Of a stretch of 64,000 nt of DNA, positions 1 through 10,125 are shown piece by piece. The DNA lies in contig NZ_JAOVZB010000001.1 of assembly GCF_025716875.1 (NCBI RefSeq), positions 806,001-870,000 on the forward strand, given 5' to 3'. This DNA comes from Marinomonas sargassi (GTDB taxonomy: Bacteria > Pseudomonadota > Gammaproteobacteria > Pseudomonadales > Marinomonadaceae). The notes under the pieces were generated by a model. The model was not told the DNA's origin and searched no databases. It was given only the letters and a program-made list of their open reading frames with translations. Within the stretch, counting starts at the first letter, position 1, and each line of letters starts with the position of its first letter. Both the position numbers and the translations under genes were made by a program.

Positions 1-781
1 ACTGCAATGCAACTTCAACGGCGATGCCATCTTCTAAATCATCACGCTGACAAATGAAGTGGAAAATATCGTTAATTGGCGTTTTGTTGGTGTTCAAATG
101 CTCTACGAAAGAGCGTAAGCCACCTTCGTAGTTAAAGAACTCTTCTTTACCAGAACGCTCATCTTTAAGGTGAATAGCAACACCTGAGTTTAGGAAAGAC
201 AACTCACGAAGACGTTTTGCTAGGATGTCATAAACAAAAAGGATGTTACTAAAGGTATCGGCAGAAGGTTTAAAGTGAACGCTAGTACCTGCACCGTCAG
301 TATCGCCAACAATAGCAAGAGGGGCTTGAGGAACACCATGAACGTAGTTTTGTTCGTAGATTTTGCCGTTCTTACGGATAGTCAGTGTCAAGCTTTCAGA
401 TAGTGCGTTTACCACTGAAACACCTACGCCATGAAGACCACCTGATACTTTATAGGAGTTGTCATCAAACTTACCGCCGGCGTGTAATACCGTCATGATA
501 ACTTCGGCAGCAGAAACACCTTCTTCTTCGTGCATATCTACTGGGATACCACGACCATTATCAGAAACAGAAATCGATTCATCTGGGTGAATGAGTACAG
601 TTATTGTGTCACAGTGGCCAGCAAGAGCTTCATCAATGGAGTTATCCACGACTTCAAACACCATGTGGTGTAGACCTGTACCATCATCCGTATCACCAAT
701 ATACATGCCTGGACGTTTACGAACGGCATCTAGCCCTTTGAGCACTTTGATACTGGACGAATCGTAATTATTTTCACTCAT
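1..781 (-). CDS. gyrB: DNA gyrase subunit B, N-terminal part (cut by window edge)
   Basis: This is the ATPase subunit of DNA gyrase, which introduces negative supercoils. About 260 N-terminal residues are present and the rest lies beyond position 1. The translation begins [20 protein letters not shown] and contains the GHKL ATPase signatures: [10 protein letters not shown] (with the catalytic Glu and the Mg-binding Asn), the DNGRGIP loop, and the GGLHGVG lid motif. The ATG at 779-781 directly follows the recF stop codon (TAA-ATG, no gap), so translation is probably coupled to recF. The gene is last in the visible dnaA-dnaN-recF-gyrB order typical of bacterial origins. Identification is very secure. 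Confidence 0.97.
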   Translation of the reverse strand, partial: MSENNYDSSSIKVLKGLDAVRKRPGMYIGDTDDGTGLHHMVFEVVDNSIDEALAGHCDTITVLIHPDESISVSDNGRGIPVDMHEEEGVSAAEVIMTVLHAGGKFDDNSYKVSGGLHGVGVSVVNALSESLTLTIRKNGKIYEQNYVHGVPQAPLAIVGDTDGAGTSVHFKPSADTFSNILFVYDILAKRLRELSFLNSGVAIHLKDERSGKEEFFNYEGGLRSFVEHLNTNKTPINDIFHFICQRDDLEDGIAVEVALQ

Positions 782-1888
782 TTAACTCTCCTGCAAACCA
801 TTGCTCAATTTAGACAATTCGCCATCTCTTATTGAAAACTGGCGAACGTCTGTTGTGTCACCCCAAACCAAGTCCGTTGTATCTGGAGCAACACTTGTAA
901 TAAAAATTTGGCTATTTAATGATGCTAATAACTGACAAAGCTTTTGTCGGTGATTAGCGTCTAATTCGGCGGCTAAATCGTCAATCAAAAAAACCAAAGG
1001 ACGACCCATATCAATCAGTAATTGCCCTTGGGCAATCTTTAAAGCAGAAACCACCAGCTTTAGTTGCCCACGAGACAAGCTATCTTGCGCATCGCCATTA
1101 TTTGTCTTGACTCTTAAATCGGCTCTTTGTGGCCCAGTACTGGTGTAACCGAGTTCAATGTCTCTATCACGTCCAGCGTCGACCACAGTGGCTAGTGATT
1201 TTTGAGCATCCCAGCCTTGGAAAAAATGTAAGTCTACTTTTAGGTCCTCAGAGAGCTGAGATAAAACCTTTAAAAAGTAGGGTGTTAGCTTTTCAACATA
1301 GGCTTTACGGGACGCATTTACTTGTTCACCAAGTCGGATCAATTCCGAATCAAATGCCGCCAATAAACTGTTGGATATTTTACCACGTCTAAGCAAGGTA
1401 TTCCGCTGTTTTAATGCTTTTTGCCAGCCTCTCCAAGCAGAAATAAAGCCTTTATCAAAATGAAAGGCTCCCCAGTCAACAAATTGTCTTCTTACACTGG
1501 GAGAGCCTTCCAATAATCGAAAAGAATCGGGGTTAATTAGCTGTACTGGAAGGCGTTCTGCAAGCTCTGTGGCTGACTGAGCTCTTTGTCCTTGGATTCT
1601 CACATCCACTTGACCATCTCGATGACGTTGTAAGCCCACAGGGATAGGTGAGCCCTTTTCTTGATCAAGTTGGGCGAAGACCAAACAATGGTCATTGTCA
1701 TGCTGAATATAGGTTTTGTGTTTGTGACTACGAAAGGAACGACCGAAGGATAAAAGATGAATCGCTTCTAATATGGAGGTTTTACCACTGCCATTTTCGC
1801 CAATAATGACGTTAACCTGTAATGAGGGCTCAAAACGCACACTAGAAAGGTTGCGAACATGGGATATGTCCAAACGCATTAGCGGCAT
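782..1888 (-). CDS. recF: DNA replication and repair protein RecF
   Basis: RecF is an SMC-like ATPase that helps load RecA at gaps on SSB-coated DNA (RecFOR pathway). The 368-residue product is of usual length. It has Walker A GENGSGKT near residue 31, the signature SLSRGQLK, and a Walker B-like FLIDDLAAELD. The chosen ATG gives MPLMRL, which aligns with the usual MSLTRL start, and an AAGG lies about 10 nt upstream. The stop abuts the gyrB ATG. A terminator-like hairpin separates it from dnaN upstream, so recF-gyrB may be partly uncoupled from dnaA-dnaN transcription. Confidence 0.96.
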   Translation of the reverse strand: MPLMRLDISHVRNLSSVRFEPSLQVNVIIGENGSGKTSILEAIHLLSFGRSFRSHKHKTYIQHDNDHCLVFAQLDQEKGSPIPVGLQRHRDGQVDVRIQGQRAQSATELAERLPVQLINPDSFRLLEGSPSVRRQFVDWGAFHFDKGFISAWRGWQKALKQRNTLLRRGKISNSLLAAFDSELIRLGEQVNASRKAYVEKLTPYFLKVLSQLSEDLKVDLHFFQGWDAQKSLATVVDAGRDRDIELGYTSTGPQRADLRVKTNNGDAQDSLSRGQLKLVVSALKIAQGQLLIDMGRPLVFLIDDLAAELDANHRQKLCQLLASLNSQIFITSVAPDTTDLVWGDTTDVRQFSIRDGELSKLSNGLQES

Positions 1889-1910
1889 AACAGCGGAACC
1901 TTACTCATAT

Positions 1911-1943
1911 AAAGAAAAACCCGCCCAGCAGAGCTAAGCGGGT
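1911..1943 (-). terminator. Rho-independent terminator or attenuator between dnaN and recF
   Basis: Read on the minus strand, ACCCGC pairs with GCGGGT, an inner AGC/GCT can extend the stem, and TTTTTCTTT follows directly. It lies downstream of the dnaN stop and just upstream of recF in the same direction. It probably attenuates read-through into recF-gyrB; strength cannot be judged from sequence. Confidence 0.6.
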
Positions 1944-1962
1944 ACTGTTTGTGTGATAAAGG

Positions 1963-3060
1963 TTATAGACGCATTGGCATCACAACGTATTGTGCTGCAT
2001 GGCTTTGTGCTTCTTCTATCAAAGCACTGCTGTTGGAATCGTTCAAAGACAAGCGAACCTCTTGGGAATCAACCACGCCTAGAACATCTAATAGGTAACC
2101 AACATTGAAGCCAACTTCCATGTTTTCACCCTGATACTGTACCAATACAGATTCTTCAGCTTCTTCTTGCTCAGGGTTGTTAGCAAATACCTGCAACATG
2201 CCATTGGAAAGAATCAAACGCACGCCACGGTATTTTTCATTCGACAGAATCGAAGCTCGTAAGAAAACTTGGCGCAGCTCTAGACGATCAGCAATGATGA
2301 TTTTTTCGTTGTTGCGTGGAATAACACGGTGGTAATCAGGGAACTTGCCATCTACTAATTTAGAAGTGAACACATAGTCTGCTACTTTCGCACGAATATG
2401 ATTGGCACCAATCACTAACTCAACTAAATCGTCACTGTCTGCCAACAAGCGGTTTAACTCTAGGACACCTTTACGAGGCATGATAACTTGCGTTAAATCA
2501 CCTGATACTTGAGCATCTTCTACTGCGGTAGCCAAACGGTGACCATCAGTCGCCACACCACGTAACTGACCATCCGCTACTTCTAATAACATACCGTTTA
2601 AGTAGTAGCGCACATCTTGGTTTGCCATGGCAAAGCCAGTTCTATCAATTAATCGACGAACACTATTTTGTGCGATGGATACCGTTAAATCACCTTGCAT
2701 ATCCTGAATATTTGGAAATTCTTCTGCAGGCAAGGTAGATAAACTAAAACGAGAACGACCTGAACGAATCACAGCTTTTTGTTCATCAAGCGCAAATTCG
2801 ATTACTGCGCTGTCTGGTAAGCTTTTACAAATATCCATTAACTTACGAGCAGGTACGGTAATTCGACCTTCTTCACATTCGTCTAATGGTAGATGGCCGA
2901 TTAACTCAACCTCTAAATCTGAGCCAGTTAACGTCAATACATTGTCTTTTACTTCGACTAATACGTTGGCTAATACAGGCATAGTTTGTTTGCGTTCTAC
3001 AACGCCTGCCACTAATTGTAATGGCTTAAGAAGTGTCTCGCGGACGACTGAAAATTTCAT
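1963..3060 (-). CDS. dnaN: DNA polymerase III sliding clamp (beta subunit)
   Basis: The beta clamp encircles DNA and tethers Pol III and many partner proteins. The 365-residue protein has the three-domain clamp length and ends in the conserved YVVMPMRL. Other typical stretches are ATDGHRLA in the second domain and DGKFPDYHRVIP in the third. The ATG has a GAGGA ribosome-binding site 5 nt upstream. It lies 32 bp after the dnaA stop and is probably co-transcribed with dnaA. Confidence 0.97.
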   Translation of the reverse strand: MKFSVVRETLLKPLQLVAGVVERKQTMPVLANVLVEVKDNVLTLTGSDLEVELIGHLPLDECEEGRITVPARKLMDICKSLPDSAVIEFALDEQKAVIRSGRSRFSLSTLPAEEFPNIQDMQGDLTVSIAQNSVRRLIDRTGFAMANQDVRYYLNGMLLEVADGQLRGVATDGHRLATAVEDAQVSGDLTQVIMPRKGVLELNRLLADSDDLVELVIGANHIRAKVADYVFTSKLVDGKFPDYHRVIPRNNEKIIIADRLELRQVFLRASILSNEKYRGVRLILSNGMLQVFANNPEQEEAEESVLVQYQGENMEVGFNVGYLLDVLGVVDSQEVRLSLNDSNSSALIEEAQSHAAQYVVMPMRL

Positions 3061-3092
3061 TATTTTCCTCGTAAACTCAAAGTCTTAGACCA

Positions 3093-4646
3093 TCAGGTGG
3101 TCAGGATTCGCATTAGTTGTTTGTAATCTTCTCGGATATCCGAATCGGTATCCTGTAATTCTTTTATCTTGCGTATAGCGTGCAAAGCTGTCGTGTGGTC
3201 ACGGCCACCAAAGGCATCACCTATTTCAGGTAAGCTATGGTTGGTCAGCTCTTTCGCAAGGGACATTGCCACTTGGCGAGGGCGAGCAACAGAGCGGCTA
3301 CGACGCTTAGACAATAAATCGCTAATTTTAATTTTGTAATATTCCGCAACAATACGTTGAATATTATCAATGTTTACCAGCTTGTCTTGCAGTGCGAGTA
3401 AATCTTTTAATGATTCACGAACAAAGTCCGGCGTAATCGCACGGCCAGTAAAGTGTGAATTGGCAATAACTCGCTTCAAAGCACCTTCTAATTCACGCAC
3501 GTTTGAACGTATTTTTTGTGCAATAAAGAAAGCTGAATCATAAGACAGTTTGATACCACTTTCATCTGCTTTGCGCATTAAAATTGCAACTCGAGTTTCC
3601 AGTTCTGGAGGCTCAATAGCGACGGTTAGTCCCCAACCAAAACGAGATTTAAGACGATCTTCTAAGCCTTGAATCTCTTTCGGGTATCGATCACATGTCA
3701 GAATCATTTGCTGACCACCTTCTAATAGCGCATTGAAGGTGTGGAAGAATTCCTCTTGGGTACGGTCTTTACCAGCAAAGAACTGAATATCATCAATCAG
3801 TAGAGCATCCACCGAACGATAATAACGTTTAAAGTCATTAATCGCATTCAGCTGTAATGCTTTTACCATATCCGCAACAAAACGCTCCGAATGTAAGTAA
3901 ACCACTTTCGCGTTTGGATTATGGCGCATTAACTCGGTACCCACGGCTTGCATTAAGTGGGTTTTACCTAAGCCAACGCCACCGTATATAAATAGTGGGT
4001 TATATGCACCACCCGGGTTTTCAGCGACTTGTAATGCAGCAGCATGGGCTAATTGGTTCGATTTACCTTCGACAAAGTTATCAAATGTAAATGAGTTATT
4101 TAAGTTCGCACCATGGTTGATACCACCTTCTACTTGTACCTTTCTTTTTGGCGGAGTAAGAGGTAATTGCCCTTGCTCGTTTGGTTCAAGGTCACCACGT
4201 AGGCTTGAGCTAGACAATGTTAATGGTGCTTCGAATTCTAAGTCTGCATGGGAACTTTTGTCCCCTTCATCCATTAAATTAAAACCAGGTCTATAGCCTG
4301 AGTCATTAACGACTTCGCTGTTAAAAGAATTCGCCGGCGGCTCAACTTGAGTCGGTGGAGGTGGGGGTGGTGGGGTCGTATTTGCTTGCGCAAAGTTTGA
4401 TGATTTGACAACAAGCTGTAATGCCGGCGCATGACCATCACCAGCAAACTCCGATAATAGCTCTTTTATGCGGGCCTGATATTTATTAGTGACCCAATCC
4501 AAGACAAATCGATTTGGTGCACTTAAGCACAAATCACCATTCGACATCATTTCAGCCTGCAATGGACGAATCCATGTGTTGAATTGAGATGTGGAAAACT
4601 CGCCCTGCAGTTTTTGCAGGCAAAGGTCCCAATGCTCCAAAGACAC
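3093..4646 (-). CDS. dnaA: Chromosomal replication initiator DnaA
   Basis: DnaA binds DnaA boxes and opens oriC. From N to C terminus: domain I ([13 protein letters not shown], DnaB/DiaA interaction), a proline-rich linker with a run of seven prolines, an AAA+ domain with Walker [10 protein letters not shown] and Walker B LLIDDIQF, and domain IV with the DNA-binding signature [11 protein letters not shown]. Start choice: an ATG at 4653-4655 lies only 1 nt from the GGGAG ribosome-binding site, whereas the in-frame GTG at 4644-4646 has workable spacing and gives MSLEHW, matching the family start MSL.LW. I prefer the GTG; using the ATG adds three residues (520 aa). The gene faces away from the DnaA-box region. 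Confidence 0.96.
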   Translation of the reverse strand: MSLEHWDLCLQKLQGEFSTSQFNTWIRPLQAEMMSNGDLCLSAPNRFVLDWVTNKYQARIKELLSEFAGDGHAPALQLVVKSSNFAQANTTPPPPPPPTQVEPPANSFNSEVVNDSGYRPGFNLMDEGDKSSHADLEFEAPLTLSSSSLRGDLEPNEQGQLPLTPPKRKVQVEGGINHGANLNNSFTFDNFVEGKSNQLAHAAALQVAENPGGAYNPLFIYGGVGLGKTHLMQAVGTELMRHNPNAKVVYLHSERFVADMVKALQLNAINDFKRYYRSVDALLIDDIQFFAGKDRTQEEFFHTFNALLEGGQQMILTCDRYPKEIQGLEDRLKSRFGWGLTVAIEPPELETRVAILMRKADESGIKLSYDSAFFIAQKIRSNVRELEGALKRVIANSHFTGRAITPDFVRESLKDLLALQDKLVNIDNIQRIVAEYYKIKISDLLSKRRSRSVARPRQVAMSLAKELTNHSLPEIGDAFGGRDHTTALHAIRKIKELQDTDSDIREDYKQLMRILTT

Positions 4647-4699
4647 TGTATGCATACTCCCAGTAAAATGACAGATAAGGTAGAGATTCTACCTAGGTT

Positions 4700-4965
4700 G
4701 CAGCAAGTTATCCACACCAAAAAATAAAAAACTTTTTCTTTTTCCCTTTGCTATATGTTAATAACAGAAGAAGTTATTAACAGGAGTAGATAAAAACAAC
4801 ATGTGTGCATAAAGCGTCTAGTTATCAACATGTAAATATATTCATATTTTTCACTTATTCACAGAAAAATTTATTTTTATCTTTATGATTTTTATACACA
4901 AAAACTAAAAACACCCAATCAATGTGGGTAACTTTAAGTTTGTTAGTTTTTTTTATCCACTAAGC
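4700..4965. other. DnaA-box cluster between dnaA and rpmH (candidate oriC and dnaA promoter region)
   Basis: The roughly 500-bp gap between the divergent dnaA and rpmH genes is very AT-rich. Matches to TTATNCACA lie at 4708-4716 (+, perfect TTATCCACA), 4804-4812 (-), 4855-4863 (+) and 4892-4900 (+). One-mismatch boxes are at 4756-4764 (-), 4774-4782 (+), 4822-4830 (+), 4923-4931 (-) and 4953-4961 (+). In Pseudomonas the origin lies in this interval. Gene polarity also flips here. The boxes may serve in origin function, DnaA autoregulation, or both. Confidence 0.7.
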
Positions 4966-5036
4966 AGGTACAAACCTGTGTGTATTTTTTTATATATTAA
5001 ATTGCTATTTTTTAAGTAAAAATTCCTCTGAAAGCA

Positions 5037-5065
5037 TTGAATTACCTAGGGAAAGGCTCTAGAAT
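5037..5065 (+). promoter_or_regulatory. Sigma-70 promoter of rpmH-rnpA
   Basis: TTGAAT at 5037-5042 and TAGAAT at 5060-5065 are separated by 17 bp, about 90 bp upstream of rpmH. This matches the vegetative consensus well and is the only strong candidate in front of the gene. Confidence 0.65.
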
Positions 5066-5160
5066 TCGCGCCCTGATTTAATAATCAAATTGCAGAGGCT
5101 TGGCGGTAGCTAACCCTCAAAACTCAAACACTGCATTCAGTGAGAGCATTAAAAATGAAA

Positions 5161-5295
5161 ATGAAAAGAACTTTCCAACCTAGCGTTTTAAAACGTAAAC
5201 GTAACCACGGTTTCCGTGCACGTATGGCTACAAAAAGTGGACGTCAAATCGTCGCTCGTCGCCGCGCTCGCGGACGCAAGGTTCTAAGCGCATAA
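5161..5295 (+). CDS. rpmH: 50S ribosomal protein L34
   Basis: L34 is a small basic ribosomal protein of the large subunit. The 44-residue translation starts [18 protein letters not shown] and continues with [19 protein letters not shown], an almost canonical L34. An in-frame ATG 6 nt earlier (5155) would add MK and sits at better spacing (8 nt) from the GAGAG at 5142-5146, so either start is possible; family alignment favours 5161. rnpA follows after 7 nt, the universal rpmH-rnpA arrangement. Confidence 0.95.
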   Translation: MKRTFQPSVLKRKRNHGFRARMATKSGRQIVARRRARGRKVLSA

Positions 5296-5302
5296 TACGC
5301 TG

Positions 5303-5701
5303 ATGACCGATTATTGTTTTCCTCGGCATGTCAGACTTCTGAATGCCGAGGATTATCAATCTGTCTTTAATGGCACCTCTTCTAAAGTCTTCGCTGGCGA
5401 ATTCCTTTTATTGACACGAAAAAGAGATGATAACCAAACACGGTTAGGTCTTATTGTATCCAAAAAAACGGATAAACATGCTGTCGGCAGAAACCGCATC
5501 AAACGAGTTGTTCGCGACTCTTTTAGACACCACAAAGTATTGCTGTCTGGATTAGATATTGTCTTCCTCGCTAGAAATGGCATTAAAGACATAGATAATG
5601 CGAATTTACACCGCCGCCTTGATAAAGCATGGGATCAATTAGCAAAAAAGGCTTCAAAACCTCCTCAAAGAAAAAAACACCACTCAGATAAGCAGAAATA
5701 G
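5303..5701 (+). CDS. rnpA: Ribonuclease P protein component
   Basis: This is the protein cofactor of RNase P, which matures tRNA 5' ends. The 132-residue product has the family signature VGRNRIKRVVRDSFR (RNR box, residues about 62-76) and a basic C-terminal tail rich in Lys, consistent with RNA binding. It follows rpmH at 7 nt and shares its promoter. The usual next gene, yidD, is absent; yidC follows within 95 bp. Confidence 0.95.
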   Translation: MTDYCFPRHVRLLNAEDYQSVFNGTSSKVFAGEFLLLTRKRDDNQTRLGLIVSKKTDKHAVGRNRIKRVVRDSFRHHKVLLSGLDIVFLARNGIKDIDNANLHRRLDKAWDQLAKKASKPPQRKKHHSDKQK

Positions 5702-5795
5702 GCTGAAAAAACTGTCAAAGACTGCTTTAATAGCGCGTGATTTTAATTAGGGTTCATTGAACCGATTGTCTAACCAAATAGATTAGTTGAATACC

Positions 5796-7448
5796 ATGGA
5801 TTACAGACGTTATATTTTATGGGCTGCGCTTTTCCTTAGTGGTTACCTACTGTTTTTACAGTGGAACCAGGATTATGGTTCTCAGTCCTCTCAGCAAAGT
5901 GTAGCTAACGCTACTCAAAGCGAAATAAGTACAGATACCGGCGCTGATTTACCAGTAGCTTCACAAAATACTTCTGCCGCGAATGCAGAAACTCCTAAAG
6001 GTGCAACCACAATCGCATCAGGACAACTCATTGAAGTGGTAACAGATACACTTCGAGTTTCTATAAACCCTGTTGGTGGTGACCTAGTTGAAGCAGCGCT
6101 TCTACAATATCAAAAAGAATTAGGCCAATCTGAGAACTTTGTCATTCTAGAAGATGGTGCTCAACGCACTTATATTACACAGAGTGGCTTAATTGGTAAG
6201 AATGGTCCTGATGCTTCTAAAGACGGTCGTCCTGTTTATCAGTCTGAAAGCACTTCTTACCGTTTAGAAGAAGGTCAAGAGTCTATTGATGTAAACCTAT
6301 ACTTCACCGATGCCAATGGCGTGAAATACACAAAGACTTTCCGCTTTTCAAAAGGCAAATACAGCATTCGCCAATTAATTACTGTGGATAACACCTCTTC
6401 AGAAAACTGGCGTGGTAACTTATTTGCTCAAATTAAACGTGATAACTCTGAAGATCCAAGTCAAGCAACTGGCATGGGCTTACAGCCTTATCTTGGTGGT
6501 GCAATTTCTGATGAAGAGAACAAGTACAACAAAATCTCTTTCTCTGATATGGCAGAAGAGCCTGTAAAGGTTACTACTACACAAGGTTGGGTAGCCGTTC
6601 TTCAGCATTACTTTGTCTCTGCTTGGGTTCCTGAGCAAGGTCAAAAAGTGACCCTGCAAGCTAGAAATAATAATGGCTTTAACATTATTGGCTTCACAGG
6701 CCCATCTGTTGAGATAGCATCCGGTGACCAAGGTACTTTAAGCTCTACTTTTTATGTTGGTCCTAAATTACAAGATCAACTTGAAGCAACAGCAGAAAAC
6801 CTAGCGTTAACAGTAGACTACGGTTGGTTATGGTGGTTGGCGAAGCCTCTTTTCTGGTTACTTACTATTATCCAGTCTGTTGTAGTGAACTGGGGTATTG
6901 CCATCATCTTGATCGTTGTTTGTGTGAAAGCCATTTTCTTCAAACTTTCTGCAGCAAGTTATCGCTCTATGGCAAGAATGCGTAAATTCGCGCCAGAAAT
7001 CGCTAAGCTAAAAGATTTATACGGTGATGATCGTCAGCGTATGTCTCAAGAAATGATGTCCCTTTATAAGAAAGAGAAAATTAACCCTCTTGGCGGTTGT
7101 TTACCTATTTTGGTACAGATGCCGGTTTTCCTTTCTTTGTACTGGGTACTAATGGAGTCTGTTGAACTTCGTCATGCACCATTCTTCTTATGGATTGATG
7201 ATTTATCTGCAATGGACCCTTACTTTGTGCTGCCTATCTTGATGGGTGCGAGTATGTTTGCTCAGCAACTACTAAACCCAACACCTCCAGATCCAATGCA
7301 AGCCAAGATTATGAAGATTATGCCAATCGCATTTACCTTCTTCTTCTTGTGGTTCCCAAGTGGTCTAGTACTTTACTGGGCAGTGAATAATACTTTGTCT
7401 ATTATTCAGCAATACATCATTACCAAACGTATTGAGCGAGAAGCTTAA
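5796..7448 (+). CDS. yidC: Membrane protein insertase YidC
   Basis: YidC inserts and folds inner-membrane proteins, including the ATP synthase c subunit encoded in this window. The 550-residue product has the gammaproteobacterial layout: an N-terminal transmembrane anchor (MDYRRYILWAALFLSGYLLF), a large periplasmic domain (about residues 50-340), and the conserved core of five membrane segments with PLGGCLPILVQMPVF and the final LYWAVNNTLS. A TTG at 5787 would add three residues; I prefer the ATG at 5796 because family members start MD.R. It is followed by a strong terminator. Confidence 0.95.
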   Translation: MDYRRYILWAALFLSGYLLFLQWNQDYGSQSSQQSVANATQSEISTDTGADLPVASQNTSAANAETPKGATTIASGQLIEVVTDTLRVSINPVGGDLVEAALLQYQKELGQSENFVILEDGAQRTYITQSGLIGKNGPDASKDGRPVYQSESTSYRLEEGQESIDVNLYFTDANGVKYTKTFRFSKGKYSIRQLITVDNTSSENWRGNLFAQIKRDNSEDPSQATGMGLQPYLGGAISDEENKYNKISFSDMAEEPVKVTTTQGWVAVLQHYFVSAWVPEQGQKVTLQARNNNGFNIIGFTGPSVEIASGDQGTLSSTFYVGPKLQDQLEATAENLALTVDYGWLWWLAKPLFWLLTIIQSVVVNWGIAIILIVVCVKAIFFKLSAASYRSMARMRKFAPEIAKLKDLYGDDRQRMSQEMMSLYKKEKINPLGGCLPILVQMPVFLSLYWVLMESVELRHAPFFLWIDDLSAMDPYFVLPILMGASMFAQQLLNPTPPDPMQAKIMKIMPIAFTFFFLWFPSGLVLYWAVNNTLSIIQQYIITKRIEREA

Positions 7449-7470
7449 AAAAGCTCTTCTCTCTGCTATT

Positions 7471-7500
7471 AAAAAAGGCTTCCTAAGGGGAGCCTTTTTT
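7471..7500 (+). terminator. Rho-independent terminator after yidC
   Basis: AAAAAAGGCT (7471-7480) pairs with AGCCTTTTTT (7491-7500), with extra G-C/G-T pairing inside the loop. It lies 22 bp after the yidC stop and ends the rpmH-rnpA-yidC unit. Confidence 0.85.
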
Positions 7501-7573
7501 ATGTTTAGATTGCCATGAACCTCGAGCTAACCGACAATACAAATATTCTCAATTAATTGTACAGAGTAACATT

Positions 7574-8953
7574 ATGACTGATTTCCAATACACCGCTGAT
7601 CAAGACACAATTGCAGCACAAGCAACAGCTCCAGGACGGGGAGGTGTGGGAATTATTCGCTTATCAGGACCTAAAAGTTTATCCATTGCCAAAACAATTA
7701 TAGGCTTCGAGCCAAAGCCTCGTTACGCCCATTACGTACCTTTCAAAGATGCTAATAATGATCAATTAGACATGGGGTTAGCACTTTATTTCCCTGGCCC
7801 TAACTCTTTTACAGGGGAGGATGTATTTGAACTACAAGGCCATGGCGGCCCAGTCATTATGGATATGCTACTAAGCCATTGTGTGTCTTTAGGTGCCCGT
7901 TTAGCGCGACCAGGGGAATTTTCTGAACGTGCTTTCATGAATGATAAAATGGACTTAACTCAAGCCGAAGCGATTGCAGATTTAATCGACAGTACATCCG
8001 AACAAGCTGCAAAATGCGCTTTACGTTCATTACAAGGTGCATTTTCAAAACGTGTTGATGAGTTAGTAGAAGCCTTAATTCACTTACGCATCTATGTGGA
8101 AGCAGCAATTGATTTTCCTGAAGAAGAAATTGATTTTATTGGTGATGGTAAAGTGGCTAATGAGCTAGCTGGGATTCAAAGTACATTAAAAGAAGTCCTT
8201 AAAGAAGCGAATCAAGGTGCTCTAATACGTGAAGGTATGAGCGTGGTGATTGCTGGCCGACCTAATGCAGGGAAATCCAGTTTACTGAATGCCTTATCAG
8301 GCAAAGAGTCCGCTATTGTCACCAACATTGAAGGTACCACCCGTGATGTCTTAAGAGAACATATCCACCTAGATGGTATGCCTTTACATATTATCGATAC
8401 AGCAGGCTTACGTGATAGCCCTGATGAAGTAGAGCGTATTGGTATTCAAAGAGCGTGGGATGAAATAAGTAAGGCGGATCGAATTCTAATGATGGTAGAT
8501 AGCCAGTCCGTTGATAGTAAAAACCCTCATGAAATTTGGCCTGAATTTATTGAAAAACTCACAAATACTAAACACTTAACGCTTGTTCGAAATAAAGTGG
8601 ATTTAACTAAAGAAACAACTGGGATCGAAACGGTAAATGGTATCCCTGTCGTTTCTTTATCTGCGAAAACAGGTGAGGGTGTTAACGAGTTAACAGAGCA
8701 TTTAAAAAGTGTCATGGGCTTTGATAGCACGACTGAGGGTGGTTTTATAGCACGTCGTAGACACATAGAAGCACTTAATAAAGCAGCTCGCTTTCTTGAT
8801 GCTGGTAATGAGCAGTTACATGGCTACGGAGCAGGAGAGTTGCTTGCTGAAGACTTAAAAGAAGCTCAGCAAGCATTGAGTGAAATCACTGGTGCCTTTA
8901 CCAGTGATGATTTGCTTGGTCGAATCTTTGGTTCATTTTGTATCGGTAAATAA
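7574..8953 (+). CDS. mnmE: tRNA modification GTPase MnmE
   Basis: MnmE works with MnmG to install the cmnm5U modification at tRNA wobble U34. The 459-residue protein has an N-terminal tetrahydrofolate-binding domain ([19 protein letters not shown]), a helical region, and an inserted G domain with G1 GRPNAGKS, G3 DTAG, G4 NKVD and G5 SAKTG. It ends with the catalytic C-terminal CIGK motif. Its last 21 bp overlap the end of the convergent glycerate kinase gene. Its partner mnmG is about 2.8 kb away rather than adjacent. Confidence 0.97.
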   Translation: MTDFQYTADQDTIAAQATAPGRGGVGIIRLSGPKSLSIAKTIIGFEPKPRYAHYVPFKDANNDQLDMGLALYFPGPNSFTGEDVFELQGHGGPVIMDMLLSHCVSLGARLARPGEFSERAFMNDKMDLTQAEAIADLIDSTSEQAAKCALRSLQGAFSKRVDELVEALIHLRIYVEAAIDFPEEEIDFIGDGKVANELAGIQSTLKEVLKEANQGALIREGMSVVIAGRPNAGKSSLLNALSGKESAIVTNIEGTTRDVLREHIHLDGMPLHIIDTAGLRDSPDEVERIGIQRAWDEISKADRILMMVDSQSVDSKNPHEIWPEFIEKLTNTKHLTLVRNKVDLTKETTGIETVNGIPVVSLSAKTGEGVNELTEHLKSVMGFDSTTEGGFIARRRHIEALNKAARFLDAGNEQLHGYGAGELLAEDLKEAQQALSEITGAFTSDDLLGRIFGSFCIGK

Positions 8954-10090
8954 CATCATACTTGCCGCAATATTACGTGATGTATTGATAAGGTTTTTTT
9001 CAGCATCTGCTAATACTTTATCGAGACTATCTAAAGCAGGGATGATAGGAAAAATAGCCTTCATTCCATGTTCTAAAATGGCTTCAGCGTCTTTACCAAG
9101 TGTCCCTGCAATTCCAATGGTAGGGACATTTTTTTGATTCGCTTGTTTTAAAACCCCCATCGGCGTTTTACCAAAAACCGTTTGGCCATCTATTCGACCT
9201 TCACCAGTAATAACGAGATCAGCATTCTCTAAATGATCAGCTAAACCGACGGTTTCCATAACAATATCAATACCGGGTTTTAGCTCTGCATCCAAAAAGG
9301 ATTTTACGCCTAACCCCATACCACCAGCCGCGCCCGCACCGGGGAAAAGCCTATGATCTTCTCCTCCCATTTTTACGATCACATCAGCTAAATGCCCTAG
9401 CGCACTATCTAATTGCTCTATCATTTCTTTTGTCGCGCCCTTTTGAGGACCAAAAATAGCAGAAGCACCATATTCACCACATAGAGGGTTATCAACGTCA
9501 CAAGCCACATCTATTTTGCATGAAGCCAGTAAAGGGTGGACTTCAGACATATCTATTTTATGAAGCTCGGCTAAAGCAAGGCCGCCAGAAGACAGTTCCT
9601 CACCTTCTATATTTTTAAACTTAATGCCTAATGCCTGTGCTAAACCTAATCCAGCATCATTAGTAGCACTGCCACCTAACCCTAAAATAATATGTTTTAT
9701 GCCTCTATCGAGTGCATCCTTGATGAGCTCTCCAGCTCCATAGCTACTGGTAACAAGTGGATTTCTATCTTCCCTTGGTACTAGATGAAGCCCTGAAGCA
9801 GAAGCCATCTCTATTACTGCAGTTTGCGTATTAGCATTTTGTTGTGAGCCTAAAATGCCATATTGAGCTAATACTTTATTTCCAAGGGGGCCTGTTACTT
9901 CAATATCAATAAAAGAGCCATGCGTCGCATCCACCATGGACTGAACCGTACCTTCCCCACCATCGGCCATTGGAACTTTAATAAATTCAGCATTTTTATA
10001 GATACAGCTAAACCCGGTTTCTATTGCATTTGCGACTTCAAGTGCCGTTAAGCTTTCTTTAAAGGAATCCGGTGCAATGATGATTTTCAT
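8933..10090 (-). CDS. Glycerate kinase (GlxK/GarK family)
   Basis: The enzyme phosphorylates glycerate to 2- or 3-phosphoglycerate in glyoxylate/serine-cycle metabolism. The 385-residue product shows the family landmarks: N-terminal [39 protein letters not shown] and [10 protein letters not shown]. The start at 10090 is chosen over the upstream ATG at 10108 because it gives the canonical [10 protein letters not shown] and has AAAGGA 5 nt upstream. The 3' end overlaps mnmE by 21 bp in the opposite direction. It lies 35 bp downstream of the AcuI-like gene, a likely two-gene operon. The exact paralogue (glxK versus garK) is not decidable here. Confidence 0.93.
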   Translation of the reverse strand: MKIIIAPDSFKESLTALEVANAIETGFSCIYKNAEFIKVPMADGGEGTVQSMVDATHGSFIDIEVTGPLGNKVLAQYGILGSQQNANTQTAVIEMASASGLHLVPREDRNPLVTSSYGAGELIKDALDRGIKHIILGLGGSATNDAGLGLAQALGIKFKNIEGEELSSGGLALAELHKIDMSEVHPLLASCKIDVACDVDNPLCGEYGASAIFGPQKGATKEMIEQLDSALGHLADVIVKMGGEDHRLFPGAGAAGGMGLGVKSFLDAELKPGIDIVMETVGLADHLENADLVITGEGRIDGQTVFGKTPMGVLKQANQKNVPTIGIAGTLGKDAEAILEHGMKAIFPIIPALDSLDKVLADAEKNLINTSRNIAASMMLFTDTK

Positions 10091-10125
10091 AGGCATCCTT
10101 TTATTCATATATTAATAGAGTAATG

